Shown: in pieces, positions 40,864 to 50,295 of the stretch
Numbering within the stretch: position 1 is the stretch's first letter
How the letters are laid out: each line of letters begins with the position of its first letter
Assembly (NCBI RefSeq): GCF_002952775.1
Contig: NZ_CP025066.1
Coordinates: 930,001-994,000, forward strand
Direction of reading: 5' to 3'
DNA length: 64,000 nucleotides
Source: Halalkaliarchaeum desulfuricum
GTDB taxonomy: Archaea > Halobacteriota > Halobacteria > Halobacteriales > Haloferacaceae
Program-made: the position numbers and the translations under genes
Notes under the pieces: model-generated
What the model saw: the letters and a program-made list of their open reading frames with translations, nothing else
Database searches by the model: none
Told to the model about the DNA's origin: nothing

Positions 40864-41724
40864 TTAGGCTGTCGTTATTCGTGCGCCGTCCGATCGTGTG
40901 GTCGTCAGCCTCGTTTCCCCCGGCCGATCCTGCCAGCGATCCCGGAGCGCCTGCAGGTTCTCGAGTTCGCCGACGGCGACGACGCTGGGTCCGGTACCGG
41001 AAAGCGAGACGCCCTCGACCAGCGGCATCGCCTCCACCGCCGGATCGGTCGGGAACCCGAGTGCCGCCGAGAACGCCAGCCCGTTTACGGTCATCGCCTC
41101 CCCGAACCGCCCCTCCGCTGCCAGTTCGGCGACGAGTTCCGCCATCGGTGCGACCTGCGTGCAGCGGTCGGCGTCGGCGTCCGCGCTGTACGCGCGCTCC
41201 GGGGGTGTCCAGATCAGGACGTCCCAGTCGCGTTCTTCCCGGACGAGGAGTTCGTCGGCGTCGTTGTCGGTGAGCGTGACGCCGCCGAGCATACTCGCGG
41301 AGGCGTCGTCGAACGCGCCGGTGACAGTGACGCCGGCCTCCCGTGCCGCCCGGACGCCGAGTCGGCACGCGTCGATCCTCGCAACGGCGTCGGCTCGATC
41401 GAGTGCGGAAAGCGTCGCGAGCACGGTCGCGTTGGCTGCCGCACTCGAGCTTTTGAGCCCGGCTGCCAGCGGGACGTCGCTTTCGGTGCGGACGTGGCCG
41501 CCCTCGCCGTCGCCGAACTCCCCGACGACGACCTCGACGCACCGCTCGATCAGCGTCGTGTCCGCGTCCTCCAGCTCGGCGATTTCGCCGGTCACGCTGT
41601 CGGCAGCAGGATCGAGTTCGACAGTCGCGCGCGTCTCGAGATCAATCGCGAACGCGGATCCGACGCCCGTCGCCAGCGCGTTGAGCACCGTTCCCGCACC
41701 CGGCGCCGCAGCCCGTCCCTCCAT
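40864..41724 (-). CDS. aroK: Archaeal shikimate kinase (GHMP type)
   Basis: The 286-residue protein is the archaeal shikimate kinase, unrelated to bacterial AroK and belonging to the GHMP kinase superfamily. The ATP loop is PLAAGLKSSSAAANA near residue 85, the N-terminal GRAAAPGAGTVLNA is typical, and the C-terminal SLSGTGPSVVAVG is motif III. It phosphorylates shikimate in the chorismate pathway, feeding the next gene, aroQ, after the missing aroA and aroC steps. The ATG at 41724 (MEGRAAAPGAG) is the conserved start. The gene is divergent from the small gene at 41870. Confidence 0.95.
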   Translation of the reverse strand: MEGRAAAPGAGTVLNALATGVGSAFAIDLETRATVELDPAADSVTGEIAELEDADTTLIERCVEVVVGEFGDGEGGHVRTESDVPLAAGLKSSSAAANATVLATLSALDRADAVARIDACRLGVRAAREAGVTVTGAFDDASASMLGGVTLTDNDADELLVREERDWDVLIWTPPERAYSADADADRCTQVAPMAELVAELAAEGRFGEAMTVNGLAFSAALGFPTDPAVEAMPLVEGVSLSGTGPSVVAVGELENLQALRDRWQDRPGETRLTTTRSDGARITTA

Positions 41725-41869
41725 ACAGGAAGGGAGACGAGCGGGGGCAAATGGTTGGCGGTCCCGGCGAGACTGCGATTCGACGACACCTGTGAAACCG
41801 CGGTTCGGCGAACCGGCGAGACCGACGAGACCGCGGAGTACTTCAACGCGGCGCGGTCAACGTCTATCC

Positions 41870-42316
41870 ATGAATGGACCGGAGAGAACCGACGTTCCGC
41901 CCGACACCGTCGGCGTCGAGCTGCGCGAGGAGGGGATCGTCGTCGAGTACGTCGACGGACGAACCACGCTGTACCGCGGGGTCCCCGAACGCGTCGAGGG
42001 GACGCTCACCGCGGTTTCGACCAAGGAGATCCACGTGCTCGTGACGGATCCCGCCGAAACGGAGGGGGTCCTGCTGTACGTGAACGACCTCAAAACGGAC
42101 GAGGAGATCCTCCGGGATTCAGGAGTCGGGCGGATCGTCCTCGATTCGGGGGACGAAGAGGAGTTGTTCCCCGGCGTGACCGCCAGACAGACCCGGGAAC
42201 GCACCGAGGTCGAAGCCGACCCCGAGATTGCGCGGGGGCGCGTGTTCGTCTTCGTCGAAGACGAGTGGACCGAAAACAGCTACGAACTCGTTGCACCCCC
42301 CGAAAGCGACGAGTGA
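41870..42316 (+). CDS. Haloarchaeal small protein (DUF5796-like)
   Basis: The 148-residue protein has a haloarchaea-specific pattern I recall as DUF5796: DTVGVELREEGIVVEYVDGR, LYRGVPERVEGTLT, VLLYVNDLKTDEEILRDSGV and a C-terminal VFVFVEDEWTENSYELV. The layout is beta-rich with two similar halves. No catalytic residues or membrane segments are seen; the role is unknown. The ATG at 41870 gives MNGPERTDVPP. A second small gene follows in the same direction, so they may be co-transcribed. Confidence 0.8.
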   Translation: MNGPERTDVPPDTVGVELREEGIVVEYVDGRTTLYRGVPERVEGTLTAVSTKEIHVLVTDPAETEGVLLYVNDLKTDEEILRDSGVGRIVLDSGDEEELFPGVTARQTRERTEVEADPEIARGRVFVFVEDEWTENSYELVAPPESDE

Positions 42317-42356
42317 TCGAATGACAGTTTCGAAAACCGATGTGCCTCAAAAAGCC

Positions 42357-42590
42357 ATGAGTCTCAAAAAGCAGTGGCGCGAACTCGACAGGAGTACCGT
42401 CGCGAGCGCGCCGGATCGATACGGCGTGTACGAACTGGGCGACGAACGCGGAAACAGCCTCGGAATGGCAGTCGGCGTCCTCCGGGACGATCTGAAAGAG
42501 GAACTCGCGTACGGCGACGCCCGGCAAGTCAGGTGGACGGTCGCACAGTCCAGAGATCACGCCGAACGACTCCTCGAGAAGTATTCCTGA
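42357..42590 (+). CDS. Small GIY-YIG-like haloarchaeal protein
   Basis: The 77-residue protein (from MSLKKQWRELD) has the pattern DRYGVYELGDERGN, then GMAVGVLRDDLKEELAYGDA, which resembles the start of GIY-YIG nuclease domains (a GVYEL strand, then a GxLRxRL helix). The Tyr/Arg/Glu catalytic set is incomplete, so it is probably not an active nuclease; it may be a degenerate or binding-only member. An alternative ATG at 42321, twelve codons upstream, is possible and would be four bases after the preceding stop. The preferred start matches the family beginning as I recall it. Confidence 0.72.
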   Translation: MSLKKQWRELDRSTVASAPDRYGVYELGDERGNSLGMAVGVLRDDLKEELAYGDARQVRWTVAQSRDHAERLLEKYS

Positions 42591-42748
42591 ACACACTGTT
42601 CCTGAAAGCGTACTGTATTATTATTGCGTTATATACGCGGACGGGTTCTTGACAACTACTCAGTTTCCACGATGTAAATGATAATTAGTCCAGTAATAAA
42701 GATAGAAATGCAAAGACACAAGTCACGAAGGCCGAGACAACCACGCAT

Positions 42749-44983
42749 ATGACGAAAGACCTCGAGCGGGACCTGGGTCTCGTGGCCGTCGTCGCCGTGT
42801 CGATGGGGGCGATGATCGGCAGCGGGATCTTCATTCTCCCCGGACTCGCGATGGCCGAAGCGGGGCCGGCAGTGATCCTCGCGTTTCTGGTGGCCGGAAT
42901 CCTCGTGATCCCGGCCGCGCTGTCGATTTCCGAACTCGGGACCGCCATGCCCGAGGCAGGGGGCGATTACGTGTTTATCGAGCGGGGGATGGGTCCCGGC
43001 GTGGGGACGATCGCCGGACTCGGGACGTGGCTCACGCTACTCTTTAAGGGTGCGCTCGCGCTCGTCGGTGGGATGTACTATCTCGACGTCATCTTTGCGC
43101 TGCCCAATCTCACTGCGACGGCGGTCGTCCTCGCAACCGTGCTGATCGGGGTCAACCTGATCGGCGTGAAACAGACCGGACAGCTCCAGTCGTGGATGGT
43201 CGTGGTGATGGTCGCGATCCTCGCGGTGTTCATCTCGGTGTCGATCCTCCAGGTCGACGGCGCAAGCTACGATCCGTTCTTCACGGCCGGCGGGGAGGGC
43301 GTCATTAGCGCCATCGCGCTCGTGATCGTCTCGTATGCGGGCGTCACCAAGGTCGCAAGCGTGGCCGAGGAGATCGAAAACCCCGGCCGGAACCTCCCGC
43401 TTGGGCTTTTGATTTCGCTTGCGATCACGACGCTTCTGTACGTGCTCATCGTCTTCGTGCTGGTGGGTATCGTCGACGCCGAGACGCTTCGTGGGACGAA
43501 CATCCCGATGGTGGTCGCGGTCGATCCCCTGTTCGGTACCCTGGGTGTCGTAGCGATCGTTCTGGCCGCCATCCTCGCGCTGATTTCCACGGCGAATGCG
43601 GGGATTCTCACCGCCTCGAGGTATCCGCTGGCGCTGAGCCGCGACGACCTGATCCCCGACGTGTTTTCGCGGGTACACTCGAATTTCCAGACCCCGCACA
43701 TTGCGATCCTCGTCACCGGCGGAGTGATGCTGTTTATCATCATTTCGCTACCGGTCCAGGAGATCGCGAAGATGGCCAGCGCGTTCCAGATCCTGGTGTA
43801 CGGGCTGGTGAACGCCGCGCTGATCGCGTTTCGGGAACGGGATCTCGAGTGGTACAGCCCCGACTTCAAGTCGCCGGGGTATCCGTGGGTTCAGCTCTTC
43901 GGGGTCGTCTCGGCCGCGTTCATCATCACACAGATGGATGTACTCCCACTCGTTGGGGCCGTCGGGATCACCGTGGTCGGCGGGCTGTGGTACCTCTACT
44001 ACGTCCGTGGCGAGGTCGACCGCGAGGGGATCGCCGTCGACGCGGTCCGTCGGGAAGCCGGCAGGCAGTACGTCGCCGAGACGGAGCGAAAGATCGCCGA
44101 GCCGAAGGGCGACGAGATCATGCTCGCACTCCGACGGGACGTCAGCAGGCTGGAAGAAAACAGGTTGCTCGAGATCGCCGCGCCGATCGCCCGCAGCCGA
44201 AACAGCCGGATCCGTGTGATCAGATTCGACGAGGTTCCGGACCAGTATCCGCTGGACCAGGCCGTCGACCAGTCCGCCGAAGACGTCGAGTTCGAACAGC
44301 GAACCGACGAACTCGCCCGAGAGATCGACGCTCCAGTCGAAGTCGGCGAGATCGTCAGCCACGACACGAAGCACGCGATCGTGAACTACGCCGAGCGCGC
44401 GGGCGTCGATCTGATCCTCACGCGGGCCGATCCCGTGAGCCGGCTCCGGACGCTGTTCGGCCGGGACGCCGACTGGATCATGGAGCGGGCGCCCTGTGAC
44501 GTGGCGTTCGTCCAGCTCGGGAAACTCGAGCGGATAGACGAGATCGCGATCGTCACTGACCGGAGCCCGTTCAACGACCCGCTGAAGGTCGAACTCGCTG
44601 ACGCCATCGCTCAGCAGTCGGGCGGACGAATCCGGTTCGTGTTCCCCGCCGGTGAAGACGCCTCCGAACAGGTGCTCGATTCGATCCGGGCGTATCACGA
44701 CGAGTTGAACGACCTCTGTAGTTCACCGGTCGAAGGCACCATCATCGAGGGGGAAAACGCACGACAACAGTTGATCGCCGAGGTCGAAACGGCCGACCTG
44801 GTGATGCTGTCGACGAAGACCCACAAGCTGCTCCCTGACCTGGTGTTCACGCGAGAATCCGACCGGATCGCGACCCGACTCGACCAGCCGGTCGTGATGG
44901 TCCATTCGAGCCGGTCCCGGCGGGCGACGTTCCTCGAACCGATCGTCGAACGGTTGCTGTTCAGGGAGGAGAACCGTGAGTGA
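42749..44983 (+). CDS. APC-family permease with C-terminal UspA domains
   Basis: The 744-residue protein couples an amino-acid-polyamine-cation permease to universal stress protein domains. The N-terminal 430 residues contain about 12 membrane segments, starting VAVSMGAMIGSGIFILPG (the APC helix 1 motif) and IENPGRNLPLGLLISLA. From about residue 455 two UspA-like domains follow, containing IMLALRRDVSRLEENRL and DEIAIVTDRSPFNDPLKVEL, probably sensing ATP or stress and regulating transport. The substrate is unknown, probably an amino acid. A second, similar gene starts 284 bases after it. An A/T-rich promoter region precedes the ATG. Confidence 0.9.
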   Translation: MTKDLERDLGLVAVVAVSMGAMIGSGIFILPGLAMAEAGPAVILAFLVAGILVIPAALSISELGTAMPEAGGDYVFIERGMGPGVGTIAGLGTWLTLLFKGALALVGGMYYLDVIFALPNLTATAVVLATVLIGVNLIGVKQTGQLQSWMVVVMVAILAVFISVSILQVDGASYDPFFTAGGEGVISAIALVIVSYAGVTKVASVAEEIENPGRNLPLGLLISLAITTLLYVLIVFVLVGIVDAETLRGTNIPMVVAVDPLFGTLGVVAIVLAAILALISTANAGILTASRYPLALSRDDLIPDVFSRVHSNFQTPHIAILVTGGVMLFIIISLPVQEIAKMASAFQILVYGLVNAALIAFRERDLEWYSPDFKSPGYPWVQLFGVVSAAFIITQMDVLPLVGAVGITVVGGLWYLYYVRGEVDREGIAVDAVRREAGRQYVAETERKIAEPKGDEIMLALRRDVSRLEENRLLEIAAPIARSRNSRIRVIRFDEVPDQYPLDQAVDQSAEDVEFEQRTDELAREIDAPVEVGEIVSHDTKHAIVNYAERAGVDLILTRADPVSRLRTLFGRDADWIMERAPCDVAFVQLGKLERIDEIAIVTDRSPFNDPLKVELADAIAQQSGGRIRFVFPAGEDASEQVLDSIRAYHDELNDLCSSPVEGTIIEGENARQQLIAEVETADLVMLSTKTHKLLPDLVFTRESDRIATRLDQPVVMVHSSRSRRATFLEPIVERLLFREENRE

Positions 44984-45267
44984 TGGCGACGGGAACGCCG
45001 TCACAACGCTGTCGAATCGCTTTTAACCTACTTGCCTTTATGAACAGAGACGTGACAGACGTTGTAGGGGGCTGTGCTCGCGTGACCGAGGCCGAAACAG
45101 TAACATGACTTCCGGTGGACAACCTCCACAGCAGGGTCTCCGCAAACTTCCGTCCGGACCTATTGAGACGAACACCGATCGAACAATGGACGCACGACAC
45201 AGACTGCGGAAAGGCGACCGACGCACTGAAGCGGAATTCTGGAGCGCCGTAACCGAGGTGAGCGAGA
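44984..45267. other. Spacer between the two permease genes
   Basis: This 284-base stretch contains a TATA-like CCTTTATGAAC near 45035-45045, which probably drives the second permease. GTGGA-CAACC-TCCAC (about 45113-45127) is a small inverted repeat. A 29-codon frame starting at 45186 overlaps the second permease start and I judge it spurious. No clear gene is present. Confidence 0.45.
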
Positions 45268-47571
45268 GTGGCTGAAGAAGAACTGGCGAAGGACCTCGGT
45301 CTCCTGTCGGCGCTGATGATCGGGATCGGCACGATGATCGGAGCCGGAATCTTCGTGCTCCCGGGTCTGGCGGCACAGGAGGCGGGACCACTGGTCGTCG
45401 TCTCGTTCGTCATCGGGGGGATCATCGCGATGATTAACGCGCTGTCCGTCTCGGAACTGGGAACTGCGATGCCGAAAGCGGGCGGTGGGTACTACTACGT
45501 GAACCGCGCGCTCGGACCGATGTTCGGCTCGATCGCCGGGCTGGGCGACTGGATGGGACTCGCGTTCGCCTCCGCTTTCTACGCGATCGGATTCGGGCAG
45601 TATCTCGCCGAACTGTTGACGCTTCCCTCCATCCTCTTTTTGAACGAGATCCAGGTCGGGGCGCTTCTGGCGGGGATCGTCTTCGTCGGGGTGAACTACA
45701 TCGGGGCGAAGGAAACCGGCGGCGTCCAGACGATCATCGTCCTGACGCTTTTGGCAATCCTCGGCGTCTTCGCGGTCGCGGGATGGCTCTCGTTCGACTA
45801 TGCTGTCCTGACTGGCTCCGGCGGGCTCGTTCCCCTCGGCTACGGGGAACTGCTCCCCGCGACGGCCATCGTTTTCGTCTCGTTCCTGGGATACGCAAAG
45901 ATCGCAACCGTCGCCGAGGAGATGAAAAACCCCGGTCGGAACCTCCCGATCGCGGTGATCGGCAGCGTCGCGTTCGTCACCGTCGTGTACGCGATCCTCG
46001 TCACAGTGATGCTCGGGGTCATCCCGTGGCCGGATCTCAGCATCGAGGCGCCGGTCGCCCAGGCTGCGCTCGTGGCGTTTCCCGAATCGATCGGGCCGAT
46101 CCCGGGCGTCGCAGTGGCGGCAGCGACCGCGATGACGCTCGGTGCCCTGCTCGCGACCGCCTCCTCGGCGAACGCCTCGATCCTTTCGTCGGCCCGGATC
46201 AACTTCGCGATGGGCAGAGAGAAGATCGTCACCGACTGGCTCAACGAGATCCATCCCAGCTACTCGACGCCGTACCGGTCGATCCTGCTCACGGGAGGCA
46301 TGATCATCGTCTTCATTGTGCTGCTCGGTCGAGACATCGAGATCCTCGCAAAGGCGGCGTCGGTGCTTCACCTGATCGTCTACGCGCTCATGAACACCGC
46401 GCTTATCGTGTTCCGCGAGGCCGACGTTCCGGATTACGACCCGGACTTCACCGTCCCGCTGTACCCGGTGACGCCGATCCTTGGGGCGGTATTGTCACTG
46501 GGATTGATCGGGTTCATGGACGGGATCGAAATCGCGCTCTCGATCGGATTCGTCCTGGCAGCGATCGCGTGGTACTTCATCTACGCCCGGAGACACACCG
46601 AACACCAGGGGTATCTTGGCCAATACATCAGCGAGCGCTCCGAGGAGTTCCCGGAGGCGGCTGTGTCTGCGGCCTCGAAAGTCGAACCCGAGCAGGCGAA
46701 CTACCGGGTGATGGTACCGCTCGCGAACCCGCGGACGGCAAGCGACCTTCTCGAACTCGCCGCCGTAATGGCAAAGGCGCGCGACGGGGTCGTCGAGGCG
46801 GTACACATCGTCACCGTCCCCGATCAGGTTCCGCTGTCGGCCGGTGCAGAGCGACTCGAACAGCTCGACGTCGAATCCGAGCGCCTGCTTTCGAACGCGA
46901 CCGAGGAGGCTGAGACCCTCGATGTCGACATCGAAACCCGAACCGTCATCTCACACAGGTCGTTCGAGGAAATATTCGATGCGGCGGAGACGGGCGAGGC
47001 AGATCTGGTCGTGATGGGGTGGGCCGATCAACCGTTCTGGTCGTCGGGTCGCGTCGAACGGGGATTAGACGAGCTCACGAGAAACCTCCCGTGTGACTTC
47101 CTCGTCATGCAGGACCGCGGGTTCGATCCGAGTCACGTGCTCGTCCCGACCGCCGGCGGGAGCGACTCCGATCTCTCGGCTGAGGTAGCCCAAACGCTCA
47201 AGGAGGAACGCGAGGCAACTGTCGAACTCCTGTACGTCGTCGACGACGAGGAAGAGCGTGCCGCCGGTGCACAGTTCCTGGGCGAATGGGCCCAGGAAAA
47301 CGATCTCGGCGGGGCCGAGCTCACCGTCGACACCGGTGGCGACGTCCAGACGGCGATTGGGCGCCACTCCCAGGACGCCACGATGGTGATCATCGGGGCG
47401 ACCGAACGGGGACTGCTCTCGCGGCTGCTCCGTGGATCGCTGGTGTATGGCATCGTCGACGAGGTCGACTGCTCGGTGTTGTTGTGTGAACGTCCTCGGC
47501 GTCGGTCGATCAGGGAACGGCTGTTCGGTCGCCGGTCCGACTCTGGCACTGACCTGGATTCCGAAGAGTAG
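45268..47571 (+). CDS. APC-family permease with C-terminal UspA domains (paralogue)
   Basis: The 767-residue protein is a paralogue of the preceding permease. The first 440 residues form the APC transporter (GIGTMIGAGIFVLPGLAAQE, AEEMKNPGRNLPIAVIGSV) and the rest two UspA-like domains, with YRVMVPLANPRTASDLLELA beginning the first. A clear nucleotide-binding-type signature GATERGLLSRLLRGSLVYGI is in the last one, which matches the ATP-binding GxxGxGS-like loop. It starts with GTG at 45268. Duplication of such transporter-sensor fusions is common in haloarchaea and may give different substrate ranges. Confidence 0.9.
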   Translation: MAEEELAKDLGLLSALMIGIGTMIGAGIFVLPGLAAQEAGPLVVVSFVIGGIIAMINALSVSELGTAMPKAGGGYYYVNRALGPMFGSIAGLGDWMGLAFASAFYAIGFGQYLAELLTLPSILFLNEIQVGALLAGIVFVGVNYIGAKETGGVQTIIVLTLLAILGVFAVAGWLSFDYAVLTGSGGLVPLGYGELLPATAIVFVSFLGYAKIATVAEEMKNPGRNLPIAVIGSVAFVTVVYAILVTVMLGVIPWPDLSIEAPVAQAALVAFPESIGPIPGVAVAAATAMTLGALLATASSANASILSSARINFAMGREKIVTDWLNEIHPSYSTPYRSILLTGGMIIVFIVLLGRDIEILAKAASVLHLIVYALMNTALIVFREADVPDYDPDFTVPLYPVTPILGAVLSLGLIGFMDGIEIALSIGFVLAAIAWYFIYARRHTEHQGYLGQYISERSEEFPEAAVSAASKVEPEQANYRVMVPLANPRTASDLLELAAVMAKARDGVVEAVHIVTVPDQVPLSAGAERLEQLDVESERLLSNATEEAETLDVDIETRTVISHRSFEEIFDAAETGEADLVVMGWADQPFWSSGRVERGLDELTRNLPCDFLVMQDRGFDPSHVLVPTAGGSDSDLSAEVAQTLKEEREATVELLYVVDDEEERAAGAQFLGEWAQENDLGGAELTVDTGGDVQTAIGRHSQDATMVIIGATERGLLSRLLRGSLVYGIVDEVDCSVLLCERPRRRSIRERLFGRRSDSGTDLDSEE

Positions 47572-47627
47572 CCACCAGCGCGATCCGTCGAACTTTTGCT
47601 CGTCCGTCCACAACGGACGGTACTCCG

Positions 47628-48920
47628 ATGGCGACGTATCACATCGAGACGTACGGCTGTACGTCCAACCGCGGGGAGAGCCGCCGCATCGAGCGGGCGC
47701 TCCGGGACGGCGGCCACCGTCCGGCGGACGGCCCGGACGACGCCGACGTCGCCATCCTCAACACCTGTACCGTCGTCGAGAAGACCGAACGGAACATGCT
47801 CCGGCGGGCCGAAGAGCTCGCGGAAGACACTGCCGATCTGGTCGTGACCGGCTGTATGGCCCTCGCACAGGGGGATCTCTTCCGCGATGCCGGGTTCGAC
47901 GCCGAAATCCTCCACTGGGACGAGGTGCCGTCGGCGATCCTCAACGGGGAGTGTCCGACGACGACCCCGGACACCGAGCCGGTGCTCGACGGCGTCGTCG
48001 GGATCCTCCCGATCGCTCGCGGCTGTATGAGCAACTGCTCGTACTGCATCACCAAGTTCGCGACCGGCCGGATCGACTCCCCGCCGATCGAGGAGAACGT
48101 CCGGAAGGCCCGGGCGCTGGTGCACGCGGGCGCAAAGGAGATCCGGGTCACCGGCCAGGACACCGGCGTCTACGGCTGGGACACCGGCGAGCGGAAGCTG
48201 CCGGAGCTGCTCGATCGGATCTGTGCGATCGACGGGGAGTTCCGGGTCCGGCTGGGCATGGCGAACCCCGGTGGAATCCACGGAATTCGGGAGGAGCTTG
48301 CGGACGTCTTCGCGCGCAACCGGAAGCTGTACGACTTCATTCACCTCCCTGTACAGTCCGGCAGCGACGAGGTGCTGGACGAGATGCGCAGACAGCACCG
48401 CACGGAGTACTTCCGGGAGATCGTCGAGACGTTCGACGACCGGCTCGACGAGTGGACGCTGTCGACGGACTTTATTGTCGGGTTCCCGACGGAAACCGAG
48501 GCGGATCACGAGCGGTCGATGGAACTGCTACGGGAGGTCCGACCCGAGAAGATCAATGTCACCCGCTTTTCGAAGCGTCCCGGCACCGACGCCGCCGAGA
48601 TGAAGGGGCTGGGCGGTACGATAAAAAAGGAGCGGTCGAAGGCGATGTCCGAACTGAAGCGACGCGTCGTCGGCGAGGCGTACGAGTCGATGGTCGGGAC
48701 CCGCCGGACGGTCCTCGCGGTGCGTCCGGGCACCGGCGACTCGGTGAAGTGTCGCGACGGCGCCTACCGCCAGATAATCGTCCAGCGGGCCGACGAACGC
48801 GGCGTCGAACCCGGCGACGTGTTCGAACTCGAAGTGACCGGCCACAACACGATGTACGCGCTGGGAGCGCCCGTCGACGGGGAAAAGAGCCGGTCGATCG
48901 GCGCAGCCGACGCCGTGTGA
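47628..48920 (+). CDS. mtaB: tRNA threonylcarbamoyladenosine methylthiotransferase (MtaB type)
   Basis: The 430-residue radical-SAM enzyme adds a methylthio group to t6A at tRNA position 37, giving ms2t6A. The N-terminal UPF0004 domain carries an [4Fe-4S] cluster (YHIETYGCTSNRGES, ILNTCTVVEKT, VTGCMALAQGD). The radical-SAM motif is GCMSNCSYCITKFATG with the Cys-x3-Cys-x2-Cys set. A C-terminal TRAM-like domain (GTRRTVLAVRPGTGDSVK, then FELEVTGHNTMYA) binds tRNA. This is the archaeal e-MtaB branch. The gene stands alone, with a promoter-like A/T element just upstream. Confidence 0.93.
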   Translation: MATYHIETYGCTSNRGESRRIERALRDGGHRPADGPDDADVAILNTCTVVEKTERNMLRRAEELAEDTADLVVTGCMALAQGDLFRDAGFDAEILHWDEVPSAILNGECPTTTPDTEPVLDGVVGILPIARGCMSNCSYCITKFATGRIDSPPIEENVRKARALVHAGAKEIRVTGQDTGVYGWDTGERKLPELLDRICAIDGEFRVRLGMANPGGIHGIREELADVFARNRKLYDFIHLPVQSGSDEVLDEMRRQHRTEYFREIVETFDDRLDEWTLSTDFIVGFPTETEADHERSMELLREVRPEKINVTRFSKRPGTDAAEMKGLGGTIKKERSKAMSELKRRVVGEAYESMVGTRRTVLAVRPGTGDSVKCRDGAYRQIIVQRADERGVEPGDVFELEVTGHNTMYALGAPVDGEKSRSIGAADAV

Positions 48921-49028
48921 TCCAGGGAAACGGACGGTAGCCGACAGCAAGCGAGCCGACGACCGACACTGCCGGAAGGAACCTCACAGGCACAAAGAAT
49001 TATTACGTAAATTCGAATACGTCTACAT

Positions 49029-49184
49029 ATGCCCGAGTGCCAAAACTGTGGCTCGTTCGTCACCCGGTCGTACGCACGCGTGTTCACTCCGAACGACGTG
49101 GAGGATCCGCGCGCCTGTCCGAAGTGCGAGGACGTGGTACGCGAGGGCGCTACCGTCAGAAAAGCTCGCTCGAAGCGCCGTTAA
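49029..49184 (+). CDS. Small CxxC zinc-finger protein
   Basis: The 51-residue protein has two pairs of cysteines (ECQNCGSFV and ACPKCEDVV) separated by 20 residues, a compact zinc-finger fold. The sequence MPECQNCGSFVTRSYARVF is characteristic of a haloarchaea-specific small family that I recall as DUF7563. The C-terminus is basic (TVRKARSKRR), suggesting nucleic-acid binding, which is inference. The promoter is clear: AGAATTATTACGTAAA about 25-40 bases upstream of the ATG. It precedes a convergent winged-helix regulator gene. Confidence 0.85.
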   Translation: MPECQNCGSFVTRSYARVFTPNDVEDPRACPKCEDVVREGATVRKARSKRR

Positions 49185-49221
49185 CGACGGTCGTCTCGAT
49201 CGTTCTCGGCTCGATACAATC

Positions 49222-49440
49222 TCAGGTGAGGACGTACTCGTCCGTCCGCTGTCCGACGAGCCCCTCCTCCCGAAGCGTCTTCAGGATGCCGTACAGCGAG
49301 AGCTTCTTCATCCCGAGGTTCTCCTGGAGTTCGGTGATCGTCGCACTCCCGTGTGTGGACAGGTAGAGATACACCAACTTCGCCTGTGGCGACTGTAGCT
49401 CCGTTGGAACCTGCTTTGTCGGCCGCGAGGTCTGCATCAT
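49222..49440 (-). CDS. Winged-helix transcriptional regulator
   Basis: The 72-residue protein is a winged-helix DNA-binding domain, TrmB/MarR-like in length. The recognition helices are in KLVYLYLSTHGSATITELQE and LGMKKLSLYGILKTLREEGL, followed by the wing VGQRTDEYVLT. The first two residues (MM) leave a choice of start one codon later. The GATAATAAACC element upstream fits a TATA box. The gene is convergent with the zinc-finger gene, and its targets are unknown. Confidence 0.82.
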   Translation of the reverse strand: MMQTSRPTKQVPTELQSPQAKLVYLYLSTHGSATITELQENLGMKKLSLYGILKTLREEGLVGQRTDEYVLT

Positions 49441-49667
49441 CGTTCGATGAAACGAGTTCGACGATAATAAACCCCCATTTCAACGTTTGTCGTAAACCTC
49501 CGATGGGCGTCCGTCTCGTCGCCACCTGGGTCCGAGGCAAGTAGAATACGCTACTCGAAACAGTCGACAGTCCCCCTTAAGTACCTGACGACAGCAGCCA
49601 GTCGTCTCCGTACTCAACCGGATCTACGACGCAGCCTATTTTCCGTTTCGCCCCCAATACGACCGAC

Positions 49668-50204
49668 GTGCTTCCAGTCGTCCATCCGGGCCTCGCGTAC
49701 CTCGTGTACACCGGCTGGACTCACCTGACCAGCGGGAGGCCTCCGGGGGGGTTGGCCACGCTTGCGCTGGTCGGCGGTGCACTCCTGCCGGATCTCATAG
49801 ATCAGCCACTGTACTTCCTGTTACCCCTACCGAGTACCCGTACGCTCGCCCACTCGCTGCTCGTCGCAGTACCGGTGACCGTGGTCGTGGTCGTCGCAGT
49901 CCGGCGGTCTTCGCTTTCGAACACTGTCGGCAACGGATTTGCGATCGGGTATCTGTCACACCCCATCGCTGACGCGTTCTGGCCGTTACTGCTGGGAAAA
50001 CACGCCGAACTCGGGTTTCTCCTGTGGCCGCTGACGGAATCGCCCGCATACGAGGGAGAGAAGGCACTGTTCGTCGTCGGCGACGTGACCGTGACCACGT
50101 GGTGGCCCGAACTCGGCTTGCTGGCGCTTGCAACGGTCGTCTGGTGGCTGGACGGGAAGCCCGGAATTACGGCCGTCGTCGAACTTCTCGAAGGGAGTCA
50201 GTGA
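49668..50204 (+). CDS. Membrane-bound metal-dependent hydrolase (YdjM/DUF457-like)
   Basis: The 178-residue protein is a small integral membrane protein related to YdjM-type metal-dependent hydrolases. Conserved polar positions lie in HPGLAYLVYTGWTH, in LPDLIDQPLYF and in RTLAHSLLVAVP, then SHPIADAFWP, giving a His/Asp set inside the membrane. Four or five hydrophobic helices are visible. The start is a GTG at 49668, the first in-frame start that keeps the first helix. The substrate is unknown. It precedes the VOC gene on the same strand. Confidence 0.8.
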   Translation: MLPVVHPGLAYLVYTGWTHLTSGRPPGGLATLALVGGALLPDLIDQPLYFLLPLPSTRTLAHSLLVAVPVTVVVVVAVRRSSLSNTVGNGFAIGYLSHPIADAFWPLLLGKHAELGFLLWPLTESPAYEGEKALFVVGDVTVTTWWPELGLLALATVVWWLDGKPGITAVVELLEGSQ

Positions 50205-50295
50205 TCGACAACGGCGAGAGCGATGAGTGGGAGAAAGAAAGGTACCACGAGTGTGCCAAGGTGGATTGAAGTCGTTCCGACACGTATCCGCGGTA

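Noticed and set aside
45186-45275. A 29-codon frame before the second permease
   Set aside because: It has no family or promoter spacing support and overlaps the GTG start; most likely chance.
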